A DNA stretch of 64,000 bases from DASPNM01 sp035626515. GTDB taxonomy: Bacteria > Bacteroidota > Bacteroidia > Chitinophagales > Chitinophagaceae. The stretch covers positions 1 through 64,000 of the forward strand of contig DASPNM010000019.1 in the NCBI GenBank assembly GCA_035626515.1, read 5' to 3'. Positions within the stretch are counted from its first letter, which is position 1; each line of letters opens with the position of its first letter. Under the pieces are notes generated by a model. That model did no database searches and had not been told where the DNA came from. It worked only from the letters and a program-made list of their open reading frames with translations. Of this stretch, positions 52,579 through 60,893 are shown piece by piece. The position numbers were made by a program, and so were the translations under genes.

Positions 52579-53200
52579 TGGCGATCGGTTCGGCCTGCTT
52601 CTTCCATGTCAGAAAACCCATCCAGGCCAGCGCCAGGAACAGCAGGTACATCAGTGTAAAAAGCATGAGCTCTTTGTAAAAATTCAGGGGAATGGCTACG
52701 ATGTTGGAAAAGATCCATGCCAGCCAGTTTTCAATCTTACGTTTTGCCATCCACCACATAGCTGTCACTGCCGAGGCCGAAACGAGCGAATCCAGCACGG
52801 GAGTGTTGCTGTCTGTAAGGCGTGTCAGTATAAAAAGCAGAACGATCCAAACAAGCAGAAAGAGTCCGGTTCCAAGCATCAGCTCGCGCCGCGTGCACCA
52901 GCTGATCGGATAGCGGTAATGCTCTTCGTCTTTTTTCTGCACCCAGTTATACCACCCGTAAACGCTCATTCCGAAATAGTAAAGGTTCAGGCCGCCATCC
53001 GCGTAGAGCGGCGGGTGGACCATAAAAAAGTAAACGTAAGCCGCAAGGAGTACGCCGACAATGCCAACGGGATAAACGAGTACATTGTTCTGACGCGCAA
53101 ACCACACGCTCGCGATTTGCGTCACGGTGCTCACCCACTCCTGCCATTTCGTGTCCTGTATGTTGCGGATAAACTGGCGGTATATTTCTTCGAGCGACAA
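52568..53200 (-). CDS. pnuC: nicotinamide riboside transporter PnuC
   Basis: Seven helices and the substrate motif YGWYNWVQ (about 81-88) are present, with NWLAWIFSNIVAIPL later, as in the PnuC family. It carries nicotinamide riboside across the inner membrane, to be trapped by the kinase encoded two genes downstream. No ATG exists near the start; TTG at 53200 is used, with an upstream in-frame stop 15 bases before it. Confidence 0.92.
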   Translation of the reverse strand: MSLEEIYRQFIRNIQDTKWQEWVSTVTQIASVWFARQNNVLVYPVGIVGVLLAAYVYFFMVHPPLYADGGLNLYYFGMSVYGWYNWVQKKDEEHYRYPISWCTRRELMLGTGLFLLVWIVLLFILTRLTDSNTPVLDSLVSASAVTAMWWMAKRKIENWLAWIFSNIVAIPLNFYKELMLFTLMYLLFLALAWMGFLTWKKQAEPIANGR

Positions 53201-53213
53201 GAAACTATTTCTT

Positions 53214-53221
53214 CAAAAGTA
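53214..53221 (-). promoter_or_regulatory. TACTTTTG, consensus -7 box of the pnuC operon
   Basis: On the - strand TACTTTTG matches TAnnTTTG exactly, 13 bases before the TTG start of pnuC. No -33 TTG is obvious upstream, which lies inside the peptidase gene. Confidence 0.5.
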
Positions 53222-53223
53222 GC

Positions 53224-53862
53224 CTACTCGCCGTTCATGCTGCGGTAGCGCCGCATCGGCCGCAGGTACCTGATTCCCTGGGTTGTAAGAAAACGGGTGG
53301 GCACCTGCTGCCACTGACGGTTGCGGTCGAAGTTCCATACCATGAAGTGAAGATGCGGCATGGCCGCGTATCCGGTAGCGCCGCTCAAACCAATTACGTC
53401 CCCTTTGCGGACGGTGTCACCCACGTTCACCAGCGCCCCATCTTTCTGCAAATGCCAGTACCCGGCGCGCGACCCGTCGGCATGCTGGATCACGATGTTG
53501 TTTCCCTGCTGACGGTACTTCCTGCTCCAGCCGCCGCGGTCACTGTCCTCCTTTACCCGGACCACCACGCCTTCACGTGCGGCCAGTATCCGGGTCCCCT
53601 TTTTCATTTTAAAGTCAAGCGCCGCGCGCTCCTTATGAGAAAACGGCCCAAAATAACCCTGCACCAGAAGGTGAGCGGTCCCGGCTTCATAGGGAAGCTG
53701 GTAAACGTAGCTGGTGTCTTCGTTCAGCTTGCCGCGCTCGAGCAGGCGGGTCTGCTTGCGCATCGGATTCTTGCTCACGGAGCAGGACCCGAACAACAGC
53801 AGCGTGCCCGCGACCAACATCAGGCGCAGGGGGAATTTTAATTGATTAAATGAAAAGATCAT
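53224..53862 (-). CDS. M23 family metallopeptidase, lipoprotein
   Basis: A lipoprotein signal ends in LFGSC. The LytM fold has HKERAALDF (first His and Asp ligands), AAREGVVVRV, GYWHLQKDGALVNVGDTV and PHLHFMVWNF (HxH). It should cut peptide cross-links of peptidoglycan, or be a catalytically reduced regulator; the ligands appear present. Length 212 residues. Confidence 0.9.
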   Translation of the reverse strand: MIFSFNQLKFPLRLMLVAGTLLLFGSCSVSKNPMRKQTRLLERGKLNEDTSYVYQLPYEAGTAHLLVQGYFGPFSHKERAALDFKMKKGTRILAAREGVVVRVKEDSDRGGWSRKYRQQGNNIVIQHADGSRAGYWHLQKDGALVNVGDTVRKGDVIGLSGATGYAAMPHLHFMVWNFDRNRQWQQVPTRFLTTQGIRYLRPMRRYRSMNGE

Positions 53863-53955
53863 GTCGTGCTTGAAATATGGTACGGAATGTTCTCAATAAT
53901 AACGAATCCGGGCGTCCGATGGTTGTACCGGGCGCCAAATCGCGAAATCGTGCAC

Positions 53956-53963
53956 TAATTTTG
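53956..53963 (+). promoter_or_regulatory. TAATTTTG, consensus -7 box
   Basis: An exact TAnnTTTG match 17 bases before the ATG at 53981. A TTG exists about 30 bases upstream (53920-53926), too far for the usual spacing. Confidence 0.5.
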
Positions 53964-53980
53964 CATTCCATTTTCGAGTT

Positions 53981-55153
53981 ATGAAGATCGCTGTGCTTGG
54001 CGTGGGGATGGTTGGGCGGGCCATCGCGCTCGACCTCGCGAGGGACCACGACGTTATTGCCTTTGACCTCAGCAAAGAAAACCTGGAGTTGCTTTCCAGC
54101 CACAACCCCGACATCCCTACGGCCGCCGCCGATCTCGCCGACTGCGCTATCTACCATGATTTGCTCCAGCCTTTTGACATCGTGGTGACAGCCGTACCCG
54201 GATTCATGGGATATAAAACCGTTGAGGCGGTGTTGCAGGCGGGGAAAAACCTGGTCGATATTTCCTTTTTTCCTGAAGACGCCCTGCAGCTGGACCCGCT
54301 GGCGAAGAAAAAAAACCTGGTGGCCATCACTGACTGCGGCGTTGCTCCTGGCATGAGCAACCTGATCCTCGGACGCTACGCCGCGGAAATGGACGTGAAC
54401 TCGTTCGAGTGCTATGTCGGTGGCCTGCCGAAATATCCAAAGCCCCCATTTTATTATCGCGCTTCCTTTTCGCCCGTGGACGTGATCCAGGAATACGTTC
54501 GTCCGGCGCGCATCGTAGAAAATGGAAACGTCATTACAAAGCCTGCGATGAGCGACCGGGAGATCATCTACATTGATGGGGTTGGCGAACTCGAAGCATT
54601 CAATACGGACGGACTTCGCTCGCTGGTGCATACGATGAGCCACATCCCGTTCATGAAAGAAAAGACGCTTCGCTATCCGGGGCACATCGAGCTCATCAGC
54701 GCCATGCAGCAGGCAGGGTTCCTGGACACGCAGCCGCATCGGATAAAGGAAGTGGATATTAGTCCGCTTGAGTTTACTACCAAGCTGTTGATCGACCAGT
54801 GGAAGCTGGAGCCGGCCGAACCCGAATTCACCGTAATGCGCGCGGTGGTGCGAGGGGAAATGAATGGAAAGCCGCAGACAATCCAATACGACCTGTACGA
54901 TGAATACGACCCGGCGACAGGGCTGCTGTCGATGGCGCGCACAACCGGGTTTACATGCACGGCCGCGGTCAATCTGATCGCCAGGGACATGGTAACCGAT
55001 ACCGGCATACTGCCGCCCGAACTGATTGGCCGCGACGGACGTGCGTTTGATTTCATCCTGAATTACCTGAAGGAGCGGGGGGTGATTTGGAAAAGTCGGA
55101 AGACGGAGGACGGAAGTCCGAAGAAGAGTCGGAAAGCGGAAGTCAGTCCGTAG
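53981..55153 (+). CDS. saccharopine dehydrogenase-like oxidoreductase
   Basis: The Rossmann start KIAVLGVGMVGRAIALDLA and the segments DIVVTAVPGFMGYKTVEA, TDCGVAPGMSNLILG and GVGELEAFNTDGLRSL are typical of the saccharopine dehydrogenase C-terminal-type family. The catalysed step in this group is NAD(P)-dependent dehydrogenation of an amino acid derivative; which one is not clear. The last 20 residues (KSRKTEDGSP...) are coded by a GTCGGAAG-type repeat and are likely not part of the ancestral protein. Confidence 0.85.
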   Translation: MKIAVLGVGMVGRAIALDLARDHDVIAFDLSKENLELLSSHNPDIPTAAADLADCAIYHDLLQPFDIVVTAVPGFMGYKTVEAVLQAGKNLVDISFFPEDALQLDPLAKKKNLVAITDCGVAPGMSNLILGRYAAEMDVNSFECYVGGLPKYPKPPFYYRASFSPVDVIQEYVRPARIVENGNVITKPAMSDREIIYIDGVGELEAFNTDGLRSLVHTMSHIPFMKEKTLRYPGHIELISAMQQAGFLDTQPHRIKEVDISPLEFTTKLLIDQWKLEPAEPEFTVMRAVVRGEMNGKPQTIQYDLYDEYDPATGLLSMARTTGFTCTAAVNLIARDMVTDTGILPPELIGRDGRAFDFILNYLKERGVIWKSRKTEDGSPKKSRKAEVSP

Positions 55154-55170
55154 AAAGTCGGAAGTCCGCA
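55087..55170 (+). repeat. GTCGGAAG-family repeat overlapping the gene end
   Basis: AAGTCGGAAGACGGAGGACGG, AGAGTCGGAAAGCGG and AAAGTCGGAAGTCCG are imperfect units running through the saccharopine dehydrogenase stop. Related words stand at 18665-18836 and 63225-63260. Confidence 0.55.
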
Positions 55171-55176
55171 TTCATC

Positions 55177-55370
55177 ACTCATTCTCCCTGCCTTGGGGGA
55201 GGCCGGACTGGGGCCACTCATTCTCCCTCCCCTGGGGATGGCTGGGGTGGGGCCACTCATTCTCCCCCTTGGGGGAGGCCGGAGTGGGGCCACTCATTCT
55301 CCCTCCCCTTGGGGGAGGGCTGGGGTGGGGCCTCTCCCTCCCTTTGGGGGAGGGCTGGGGTGGGGCCTCT
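55177..55370 (+). repeat. GC-rich minisatellite, five units of about 35-41 bp
   Basis: Each unit reads CACTCATTCTCCCTCC, then CCTTGGGGGAGG, then GCTGGGGTGGGGC, with small differences. CCCTCCCC/GGGGGAGGG arms make each unit palindromic. A lone relative is at 62241-62277. The array lies between two converging genes and touches the stop of the Nfu gene. Confidence 0.85.
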
Positions 55371-55966
55371 CACTCACTATCAGCAACCACTTCCTTCACC
55401 TCGGGAACCATTCGCTTCATCATCCCTTCGATGCCTGCCTTGAGGGTGATCATTGACGAGGGACAGCCACTGCAGCTTCCCTGGAGCATGAGGTTCACCA
55501 CTCCATTTTCATAGCTGCGAAACTGAATGGCGCCGCCATCCATTTCCACTGCAGGACGAACATAATTATCCAGCAGTTCCTTGATCCGCTTCACCACATC
55601 GCTGTCGTCTGCGCTCACATCGTTGCTGCTCTCGGTTTTCATGGCGGCCACCTCTTCTTCGTTCACCACCGGCTTGCCTTCTTCCAGGTATTCCTTGAGA
55701 AACTGGCGGATGGAAGGGATCACGTCGGTCCATTCGGTCTCGGGTGTTTTCGTGAGCGTCACGAAATTGCTCGCAATGAATACGGCTTTTATAAACGGGA
55801 ATCCAAACAGCTCGGTCGCCAGCGGAGAGACCCGGGCCGTTTCAGCGTCGGGCAGGTCAATGCTCTTCGCGGGATAAAGCAGCTTATTCGCCACGAATTT
55901 CATGGTCTCCGGGTTCGGAGTCATCTCGGTATATATACTGATGATAGGGTTGCCTGTTTTGATCAT
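55370..55966 (-). CDS. Nfu/NifU-type iron-sulfur scaffold protein
   Basis: The N-terminal domain (ISIYTEMTPNPETMKFVANK) is the Nfu_N fold. After an acidic linker the NifU C-terminal domain has RPAVEMDGGAIQFRSY and CSGCPSSMITLKAGIEGMM, with the CxxC that holds the [Fe-S] cluster. It passes clusters to target proteins. The 198 residues have the usual two-domain length. The gene's stop codon borders the minisatellite. Confidence 0.95.
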   Translation of the reverse strand: MIKTGNPIISIYTEMTPNPETMKFVANKLLYPAKSIDLPDAETARVSPLATELFGFPFIKAVFIASNFVTLTKTPETEWTDVIPSIRQFLKEYLEEGKPVVNEEEVAAMKTESSNDVSADDSDVVKRIKELLDNYVRPAVEMDGGAIQFRSYENGVVNLMLQGSCSGCPSSMITLKAGIEGMMKRMVPEVKEVVADSE

Positions 55967-56068
55967 AAAAAAATATTTTTCGGTGATTCGCGGAACTGTA
56001 AAGGTAACAACAAAGCCGCGGGATTGTTTACGATAGCAGGAAGTTAACAGGATTCATGGGCCTGCTGC

Positions 56069-56785
56069 TCAGCCCTTCACGGCGATGAGGCCCGCAAAGT
56101 TGTACCATTTGAAAAACACCTCGATGCGCGAAAATCCCGTCTCCTTCAAAAGCATGATATTCTCGCTCAGGCGGTAAGGCACGAGCACGTTTTCCAGTGC
56201 CGCACGCTTGCGGGTGATCTCGGCGTCGCTGAAATTGTTCCGGCGCTTGAAATTGTAATAATATTTAAGAAAATCGCGGTTAAAGTCGTCCTCCTCGGCG
56301 AGGATCTCCTCCACGAGAAGGAGCACGCCCCCCGGTATTAATCCGTCGAAAATATTGTGAAGCAGCTTCTCCCGGTTGATCGGTCGTACGAACTGAAGGG
56401 TAAGGACCATTAACACCACGGACGCGTCCGATATGCTTATGCCCTTGTTCAAATCGACGCGCCGCAGCTCGTAGTCGCGCGAAAATCCCAGTTCCAGCAG
56501 GCGTGACTTGCACTGCTCCAGCATTTCTTCCGATTCGTCCACCCCAATGAAACGTATGCCGGGATCCACCGTCGTATTCATTCCGATCATGCTATTGCCT
56601 CCCGAACATCCGAGATCATAGACAACGGTGTTCTCCAGTGCATGATCCCCCGCAAGCTCGGCGACCATTCGCTGGATTTCACTATATAAAGGGACAGCCC
56701 GGTTCTCCATTCCCTGGAACACATCGGTCACTCCGTCCTCAATACGGAACCCACTCTCCTGGTGTTTGTACAATTCTTCGGGCAT
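56069..56785 (-). CDS. cmoA: CmoA-like SAM methyltransferase family protein
   Basis: The SAM fold has VYDLGCSGGNSMIGM, RFIGVDESEEML and then VVLMVLTLQFVRPINREKLL, characteristic of CmoA. LKYYYNFKRRNNFSDAEI and KRAALENVLVPY follow it. CmoA makes carboxy-S-adenosylmethionine for tRNA wobble uridine; no cmoB is visible. The ATG at 56785 (MPEELYKHQ) is preferred over 56797, because the consensus -7 box ends one base before the latter. Confidence 0.8.
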   Translation of the reverse strand: MPEELYKHQESGFRIEDGVTDVFQGMENRAVPLYSEIQRMVAELAGDHALENTVVYDLGCSGGNSMIGMNTTVDPGIRFIGVDESEEMLEQCKSRLLELGFSRDYELRRVDLNKGISISDASVVLMVLTLQFVRPINREKLLHNIFDGLIPGGVLLLVEEILAEEDDFNRDFLKYYYNFKRRNNFSDAEITRKRAALENVLVPYRLSENIMLLKETGFSRIEVFFKWYNFAGLIAVKG

Positions 56786-56798
56786 AAATCCGCGCATG

Positions 56799-56833
56799 CA
56801 AATCTAAGTGATTTGACCGGCGGTCAGGCCAAA
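56799..56833 (-). promoter_or_regulatory. promoter of the cmoA-like gene
   Basis: On the - strand TTTG (56830-56833), a spacer of 23, then TAGATTTG (56799-56806): both boxes match the Bacteroidota consensus. Since transcription must start a few bases after the second box, it excludes the ATG at 56797 as start. Confidence 0.6.
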
Positions 56834-58047
56834 GCCAGGCTGCGCTCCCTGGTAAACAGCTGCCAGGCGATCAGCAGGCTCAGCAACATACAAAACGCTC
56901 CGAGCACGAACGAGATGCCCGGAAAATAAAAAGGAGCTTTGGAGGTAGTGAAATATTTGAACAGGTTGTTCATTATCAGCGGGCCGATCACCGTGGTCAC
57001 GCTCATCAAACTGGTCAGCGCGCCTTGCAAAGCCCCCTGCTCATTACGCGCGACGTGTGCGGCCATGGTTGACTGGAGCGAAGGACCGGCGATACCTCCT
57101 AAACAATACGGCACAAGAAAGGCAAACATCATCCAGCTTTCCGTTGCGAGACCAAAACCCGCCAGCCCGACTGCGTAGAGCACCAGCCCGAGATAAATAC
57201 TTTTCACATCCCCGAGCCGCGGATTCAGTACTCGGGTGAGCCCCGCCTGCACGGCACCGACCAGCAATCCTACAACAGCCAGGGAGATTCCTACCAGCCG
57301 CTCACTCCAGCCGAAGCGGTAGATGGTAAAAAAATTCCAGTTTCCCTGTACCGCCATTGCAGCCAGGTAAATCAGGAAATAACAAACGGCGAGCGTTGCA
57401 ATCAGCGGATTCTTGCGTAGAAATTTCAAGGCCCCAAAAGGATTGGCTTTTTTCCACTCAAAGCCGCGCCGGTGCGCTGCATCCAGAGATTCCGGAAGCA
57501 CAAAATATCCGTACAGAAAGTTCAACAGGCAAAGTCCCGCTGCCGCGTAGAAGGGGGCACGGATCCCGAAACCCGAAAGCAATCCTCCAAGTGCAGGACC
57601 AATGATGAACCCAACGCCGAATGCCGCGCCGATCAATCCAAAATTCTTCGCACGGTTCTCCGGTGTGCTGACATCCGCGATGTAAGCGGCGGCTGTTGTA
57701 AAGCTCGCTCCGGTCAGACCCGCAATGACGCGCCCAATGAACAGCCATCCATAAGTGGGAGACAGGGCCATGAAAACGTAGTCCACTGCGAACCCAAACA
57801 TCGAAGTAAGCAGGATAGGCCGTCGGCCATAGCGGTCGCTGAGGTTCCCGACAAAGGGCGCAAAAAGAAACTGGGTACCGGCGTAAGCGAAGAGCAGCCA
57901 GGCGCCGTATGAGCTGGCTTCGTTGATTGCAATGCCCTTCAATTCTGCAACAAGACGCGGCATGACCGGGATGATGAGGCCCCATCCCATTACGTCAATC
58001 AGAAGCGTTATAAAAATAAATCCGACGGCCGGTTTTTGCTGAGGCAT
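56824..58047 (-). CDS. MFS exporter, TetA/TCR-like
   Basis: Twelve helices. Motif A is GNLSDRYGRRPILL between helices 2 and 3, and the antiporter motif C lies in GFIIGPALGGLLSGFG. FITLLIDVMGWGLIIPVMP is the TetA-type first helix. It would export a small drug in exchange for protons. The substrate cannot be read; resistance should not be assumed. Confidence 0.9.
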   Translation of the reverse strand: MPQQKPAVGFIFITLLIDVMGWGLIIPVMPRLVAELKGIAINEASSYGAWLLFAYAGTQFLFAPFVGNLSDRYGRRPILLTSMFGFAVDYVFMALSPTYGWLFIGRVIAGLTGASFTTAAAYIADVSTPENRAKNFGLIGAAFGVGFIIGPALGGLLSGFGIRAPFYAAAGLCLLNFLYGYFVLPESLDAAHRRGFEWKKANPFGALKFLRKNPLIATLAVCYFLIYLAAMAVQGNWNFFTIYRFGWSERLVGISLAVVGLLVGAVQAGLTRVLNPRLGDVKSIYLGLVLYAVGLAGFGLATESWMMFAFLVPYCLGGIAGPSLQSTMAAHVARNEQGALQGALTSLMSVTTVIGPLIMNNLFKYFTTSKAPFYFPGISFVLGAFCMLLSLLIAWQLFTRERSLALA

Positions 58048-58512
58048 ATAACCGATAAAACTAGAGAAAATGCTCTTAAAGAAGTGATGAGTGAGCAGTA
58101 ATCAGTAAGCAATGATCAGTAATGAGTGATGAGGGAGCGGTAAGCAGTGGGCGACTCCGAATCCCGACGAATTCGCGAAGCGAATTGTCGGGATGCCGGC
58201 CGAAAGCGCCGGCACTCCGAACTCCGGACTCCCGACTAATAAAACCGGCCTCAGAAAAAATGCCGCCCGGAAGCTGAGCGAGTGCAGCGCCTTTCCCGCC
58301 GGCTTTGGTATAGGGAAACGCAAGCCGCCGCGATGAGTGATGAATTATGAGTAAGCAGTAATCAGTAAGCAGTAATGGGTGGTCGACTTCTAACTCCGAA
58401 CTCCCGACTCATAGAGCGTCAGGACAAAAGATGGAAAAGTCGCGCCGGCACTACTGCTTCGACGAAAAAAAGCCGGCGACGCCGGCTCTCTATCTAAAAT
58501 AGGACAGGGTTA
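58048..58512. other. intergenic repeat region
   Basis: Two blocks of GAGTGATGAGTAAGCAGTAATCAGT-like words share AGCAGTAATCAGTAAGCA (58094-58111 and 58354-58371). Two hairpins lie between: ATCCCGAC...GTCGGGAT at 58161-58194 and GCCGGC...GCCGGC at 58195-58213. No gene is seen. Confidence 0.6.
58465..58487 (-). terminator. Rho-independent terminator of the 89-residue gene
   Basis: On the - strand AGCCGGC-GTC-GCCGGCT is followed by a T run of seven. Confidence 0.85.
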
Positions 58513-58782
58513 TTAATCCTTAACCACTGTTGTGCGGCTCGTATGTGTCGGTCCTGAGTTGCCGCGTACAAGCGCGACGATCAAAATCAACAGAATGATG
58601 CCGCCCACGATCCAGACCCAGGGCTGCGTGTACCATGTAGTGGTTTCTGTGGTCTCCGTCGTGATAGTCGTACTCGAGCCTCCGTTGCCCGAAGGCTGAT
58701 CCTGGCCAAACAAAGCCAATTGTCCCAGCGTGGCAATTACCAGGGCCAGATACATTTTCCAGCTTGCTATTACCTGTTTCAT
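58513..58782 (-). CDS. small membrane protein with Thr-rich linker
   Basis: A signal-like N-terminal helix (MYLALVIATLGQLALFG) is followed by a Gly/Ser/Thr-rich segment (TTITTETTETTTW), then one membrane helix (WVWIVGGIILLILIVALV) and a short basic tail. It resembles small Bacteroidota envelope proteins of unknown role. Clear promoter and terminator support that it is expressed. Confidence 0.65.
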   Translation of the reverse strand: MKQVIASWKMYLALVIATLGQLALFGQDQPSGNGGSSTTITTETTETTTWYTQPWVWIVGGIILLILIVALVRGNSGPTHTSRTTVVKD

Positions 58783-58802
58783 GTATGGAGTGTTTTTAGT
58801 GA

Positions 58803-58835
58803 CAAATAATACGGTGACCGGGTCATATTATTCAA
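58803..58835 (-). promoter_or_regulatory. promoter of the 89-residue gene
   Basis: On the - strand TTG (58833-58835), a spacer of 21, then TATTATTTG (58803-58811), a slightly expanded TAnnTTTG. The ATG follows 20 bases later. Confidence 0.5.
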
Positions 58836-58942
58836 TAATTAGGCCAAGGCAATATGTCTGGATGAATCCCGGTCACGTTAAAATGTGTGAAAGTTATTCT
58901 ACATATGTTGTGGACGGGGTGTCGCCGACAGTACCTTAGACT

Positions 58943-59806
58943 ATGGTTTCCCGTTCGACTTTAAGATTGCTCCGGATACCGTTTTCGTTTTTTCTTTCCC
59001 CCATTTACTTCTTCGGACTTTCCCAGGTGCCGGATATTGACACTGCCCGTGCAATTCTCGTTTTTTTCATCATTCACTTTCTTGTGTATCCCGCCAGTAA
59101 CGCGTACAACAGCTACATGGATCGGGACAGGGGGAGCATTGGCGGGCTCGAACACCCGCCCGCGCCGGAAAACGATCTATTTGTAACCACTGTAGTACTC
59201 GATATTGCAGGAATTTTCCTGAGCCTCCTGGTAAGTCCGCTGTTTGCGCTGGTGATGCTCTTTTACATCGGCGCTTCAAAGGCTTACAGCTACCGGCGGA
59301 TCCGGCTCAAGAAATACCCCGTGATCGGCTATCTGGTGGTGATCATCTTCCAGGGCGCCGTAACTTTCTGGCTTGTCTATCACGGCAGCAGCGCTTCCGG
59401 AGCCGTGGATGCGCCCCCTCTCGCGATGACCGCCTGTGCGCTCCTCATTGGAGGATTTTACCCGCTTACCCAGATTTACCAGCACCGGCAGGATCTTGAA
59501 GATGGCGTTCGCTCCCTGAGCTACCTGCTCGGCTACAAGGGAACATTCGAATTCTGCGGCGCCGTCTATGCCGCTGCATGGATATTCATGGCACAGTTTT
59601 TTATCCGCCAGAGTGAGGTGGATAAGCTGATTTTCGTGAGCATCTGCTTTGTTCCCGTCATCGTTTATTTCATCTCCTGGTTTTTGCAGGTAAGAAAAAA
59701 TGCGGCAGCCGCGGATTTTCGAAATACGATGCGCATGAACTGGCTCGCCGCCTCCTGCACCAACGTGGCTTTTGTGACTCTCTTAATCTGGAAGCTGTTT
59801 GAGTAA
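58943..59806 (+). CDS. UbiA family prenyltransferase
   Basis: The 287-residue membrane protein has about eight helices. The first Asp-rich motif lies in NAYNSYMDRDRG and the second in YQHRQDLEDG, which together bind the prenyl diphosphate through Mg2+. It would attach an isoprenoid chain to an aromatic acceptor. It overlaps the type III polyketide synthase gene by 8 bases, so the acceptor may be that enzyme's product. Confidence 0.88.
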   Translation: MVSRSTLRLLRIPFSFFLSPIYFFGLSQVPDIDTARAILVFFIIHFLVYPASNAYNSYMDRDRGSIGGLEHPPAPENDLFVTTVVLDIAGIFLSLLVSPLFALVMLFYIGASKAYSYRRIRLKKYPVIGYLVVIIFQGAVTFWLVYHGSSASGAVDAPPLAMTACALLIGGFYPLTQIYQHRQDLEDGVRSLSYLLGYKGTFEFCGAVYAAAWIFMAQFFIRQSEVDKLIFVSICFVPVIVYFISWFLQVRKNAAAADFRNTMRMNWLAASCTNVAFVTLLIWKLFE

Positions 59807-60878
59807 GATCGTCTCGATTGGAACGGCCCTGCCTGCTTACCGGCACCGGCAGGGAGACATTCTGCGCTTCATGCAACATGCATATTGCTTCGATGAAGCG
59901 GAGCGAAGAAAGCTGGCGTTCCTGTACCGCCAATGCGGCATCGAATTCCGTTATTCCGTCATTCCCGATTATAGTCTTCCTGCAGGCCAGTGGCAATTCT
60001 TTCCAGCGTCCGAAAACCTGGAACCGTTTCCGGGCCTCGAAGAACGGATGCAAAAATTCCAGCAGGCTGCGGCGCCAATTTCGCTGCAGGCAATTCGAAA
60101 TTGCCTTGGAAAGTTCTCGGCAGAAAAAATTACGCATCTGATCGTAGTGAGCTGCACGGGCATGAGCGCGCCGGGGCTGGACCTGGAATTGCTCGACCTG
60201 TTGCAGCTTCCCTCGCACACCTGCAGGATTGCTGTGAACTTCATGGGTTGCTACGCGGTCATCCAGGCTTTGCGGATCGCGGACGCTTTTTGCACATCCG
60301 ACCCGGGGGCGAACGTGCTCATTGTCTCCACGGAACTTTGCACGCTGCATTTTCAGAAAGAGCCTACGCAGGACAATATGACCAGCAGCCTGCTCTTTGG
60401 CGACGGTTCCGCTGCCGTGCTCGTGACCGGCAATGAAAATGCTGATGGGCTAAAGCTGGAGCATTTCCATTCAGCAGTGGACGAAAAAGGTAAGAAGGAC
60501 ATGGCATGGGAGCTTTCTTCGCGCGGTTTTCTCATGACCCTGAGCGGCTTCGTGCCCGACCTGATCGAGCAGGATTTCGGAAAGCTGGTCGATGACGCCC
60601 TTTGCGGTGCTGATGTTCCCAGGGGAAAAATCACTCACTGGTGCATTCATCCGGGAGGCAAGAAGGTGCTGGAAGCCGTGCACAACAGCCTTGGGTTCCA
60701 GGACGGGCAGCTACAATACAGCTACGAAGTGCTGCGTGATTACGGAAATCTTTCATCGGCAACCATTCTGTTCGTTTTGAAAAAAATCCTCGACGAGCCC
60801 TCGCGGGAAAAACGTGTTTTTGCGGCGGCTTTCGGTCCCGGACTTACTATGGAAACTTTTGTTGCTGCGGGAAACTGA
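59799..60878 (+). CDS. type III polyketide synthase (chalcone/stilbene synthase-like)
   Basis: The catalytic triad of the family is complete: C151 in NFMGCYAV, H284 in CIHPGG and N317 in YGNLSS. VSCTGMSAPGLD is a further signature. Such enzymes extend an acyl-CoA starter with malonyl-CoA and cyclise to resorcinol, phloroglucinol or pyrone products. It is translationally coupled to the prenyltransferase gene and followed 15 bp later by a FAD oxidoreductase. Confidence 0.95.
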   Translation: MSKIVSIGTALPAYRHRQGDILRFMQHAYCFDEAERRKLAFLYRQCGIEFRYSVIPDYSLPAGQWQFFPASENLEPFPGLEERMQKFQQAAAPISLQAIRNCLGKFSAEKITHLIVVSCTGMSAPGLDLELLDLLQLPSHTCRIAVNFMGCYAVIQALRIADAFCTSDPGANVLIVSTELCTLHFQKEPTQDNMTSSLLFGDGSAAVLVTGNENADGLKLEHFHSAVDEKGKKDMAWELSSRGFLMTLSGFVPDLIEQDFGKLVDDALCGADVPRGKITHWCIHPGGKKVLEAVHNSLGFQDGQLQYSYEVLRDYGNLSSATILFVLKKILDEPSREKRVFAAAFGPGLTMETFVAAGN

Positions 60879-60893
60879 TCTTCGTCCGCCGAT

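Noticed and set aside
53846..55171. 441-codon - strand frame opposite the saccharopine dehydrogenase-like gene
   Set aside because: Antisense shadow; the + strand has a consensus -7 box, a Rossmann start and family motifs.
55177..55370. CRISPR array
   Set aside because: Units adjoin with no spacers and are internally palindromic; no cas genes are present.
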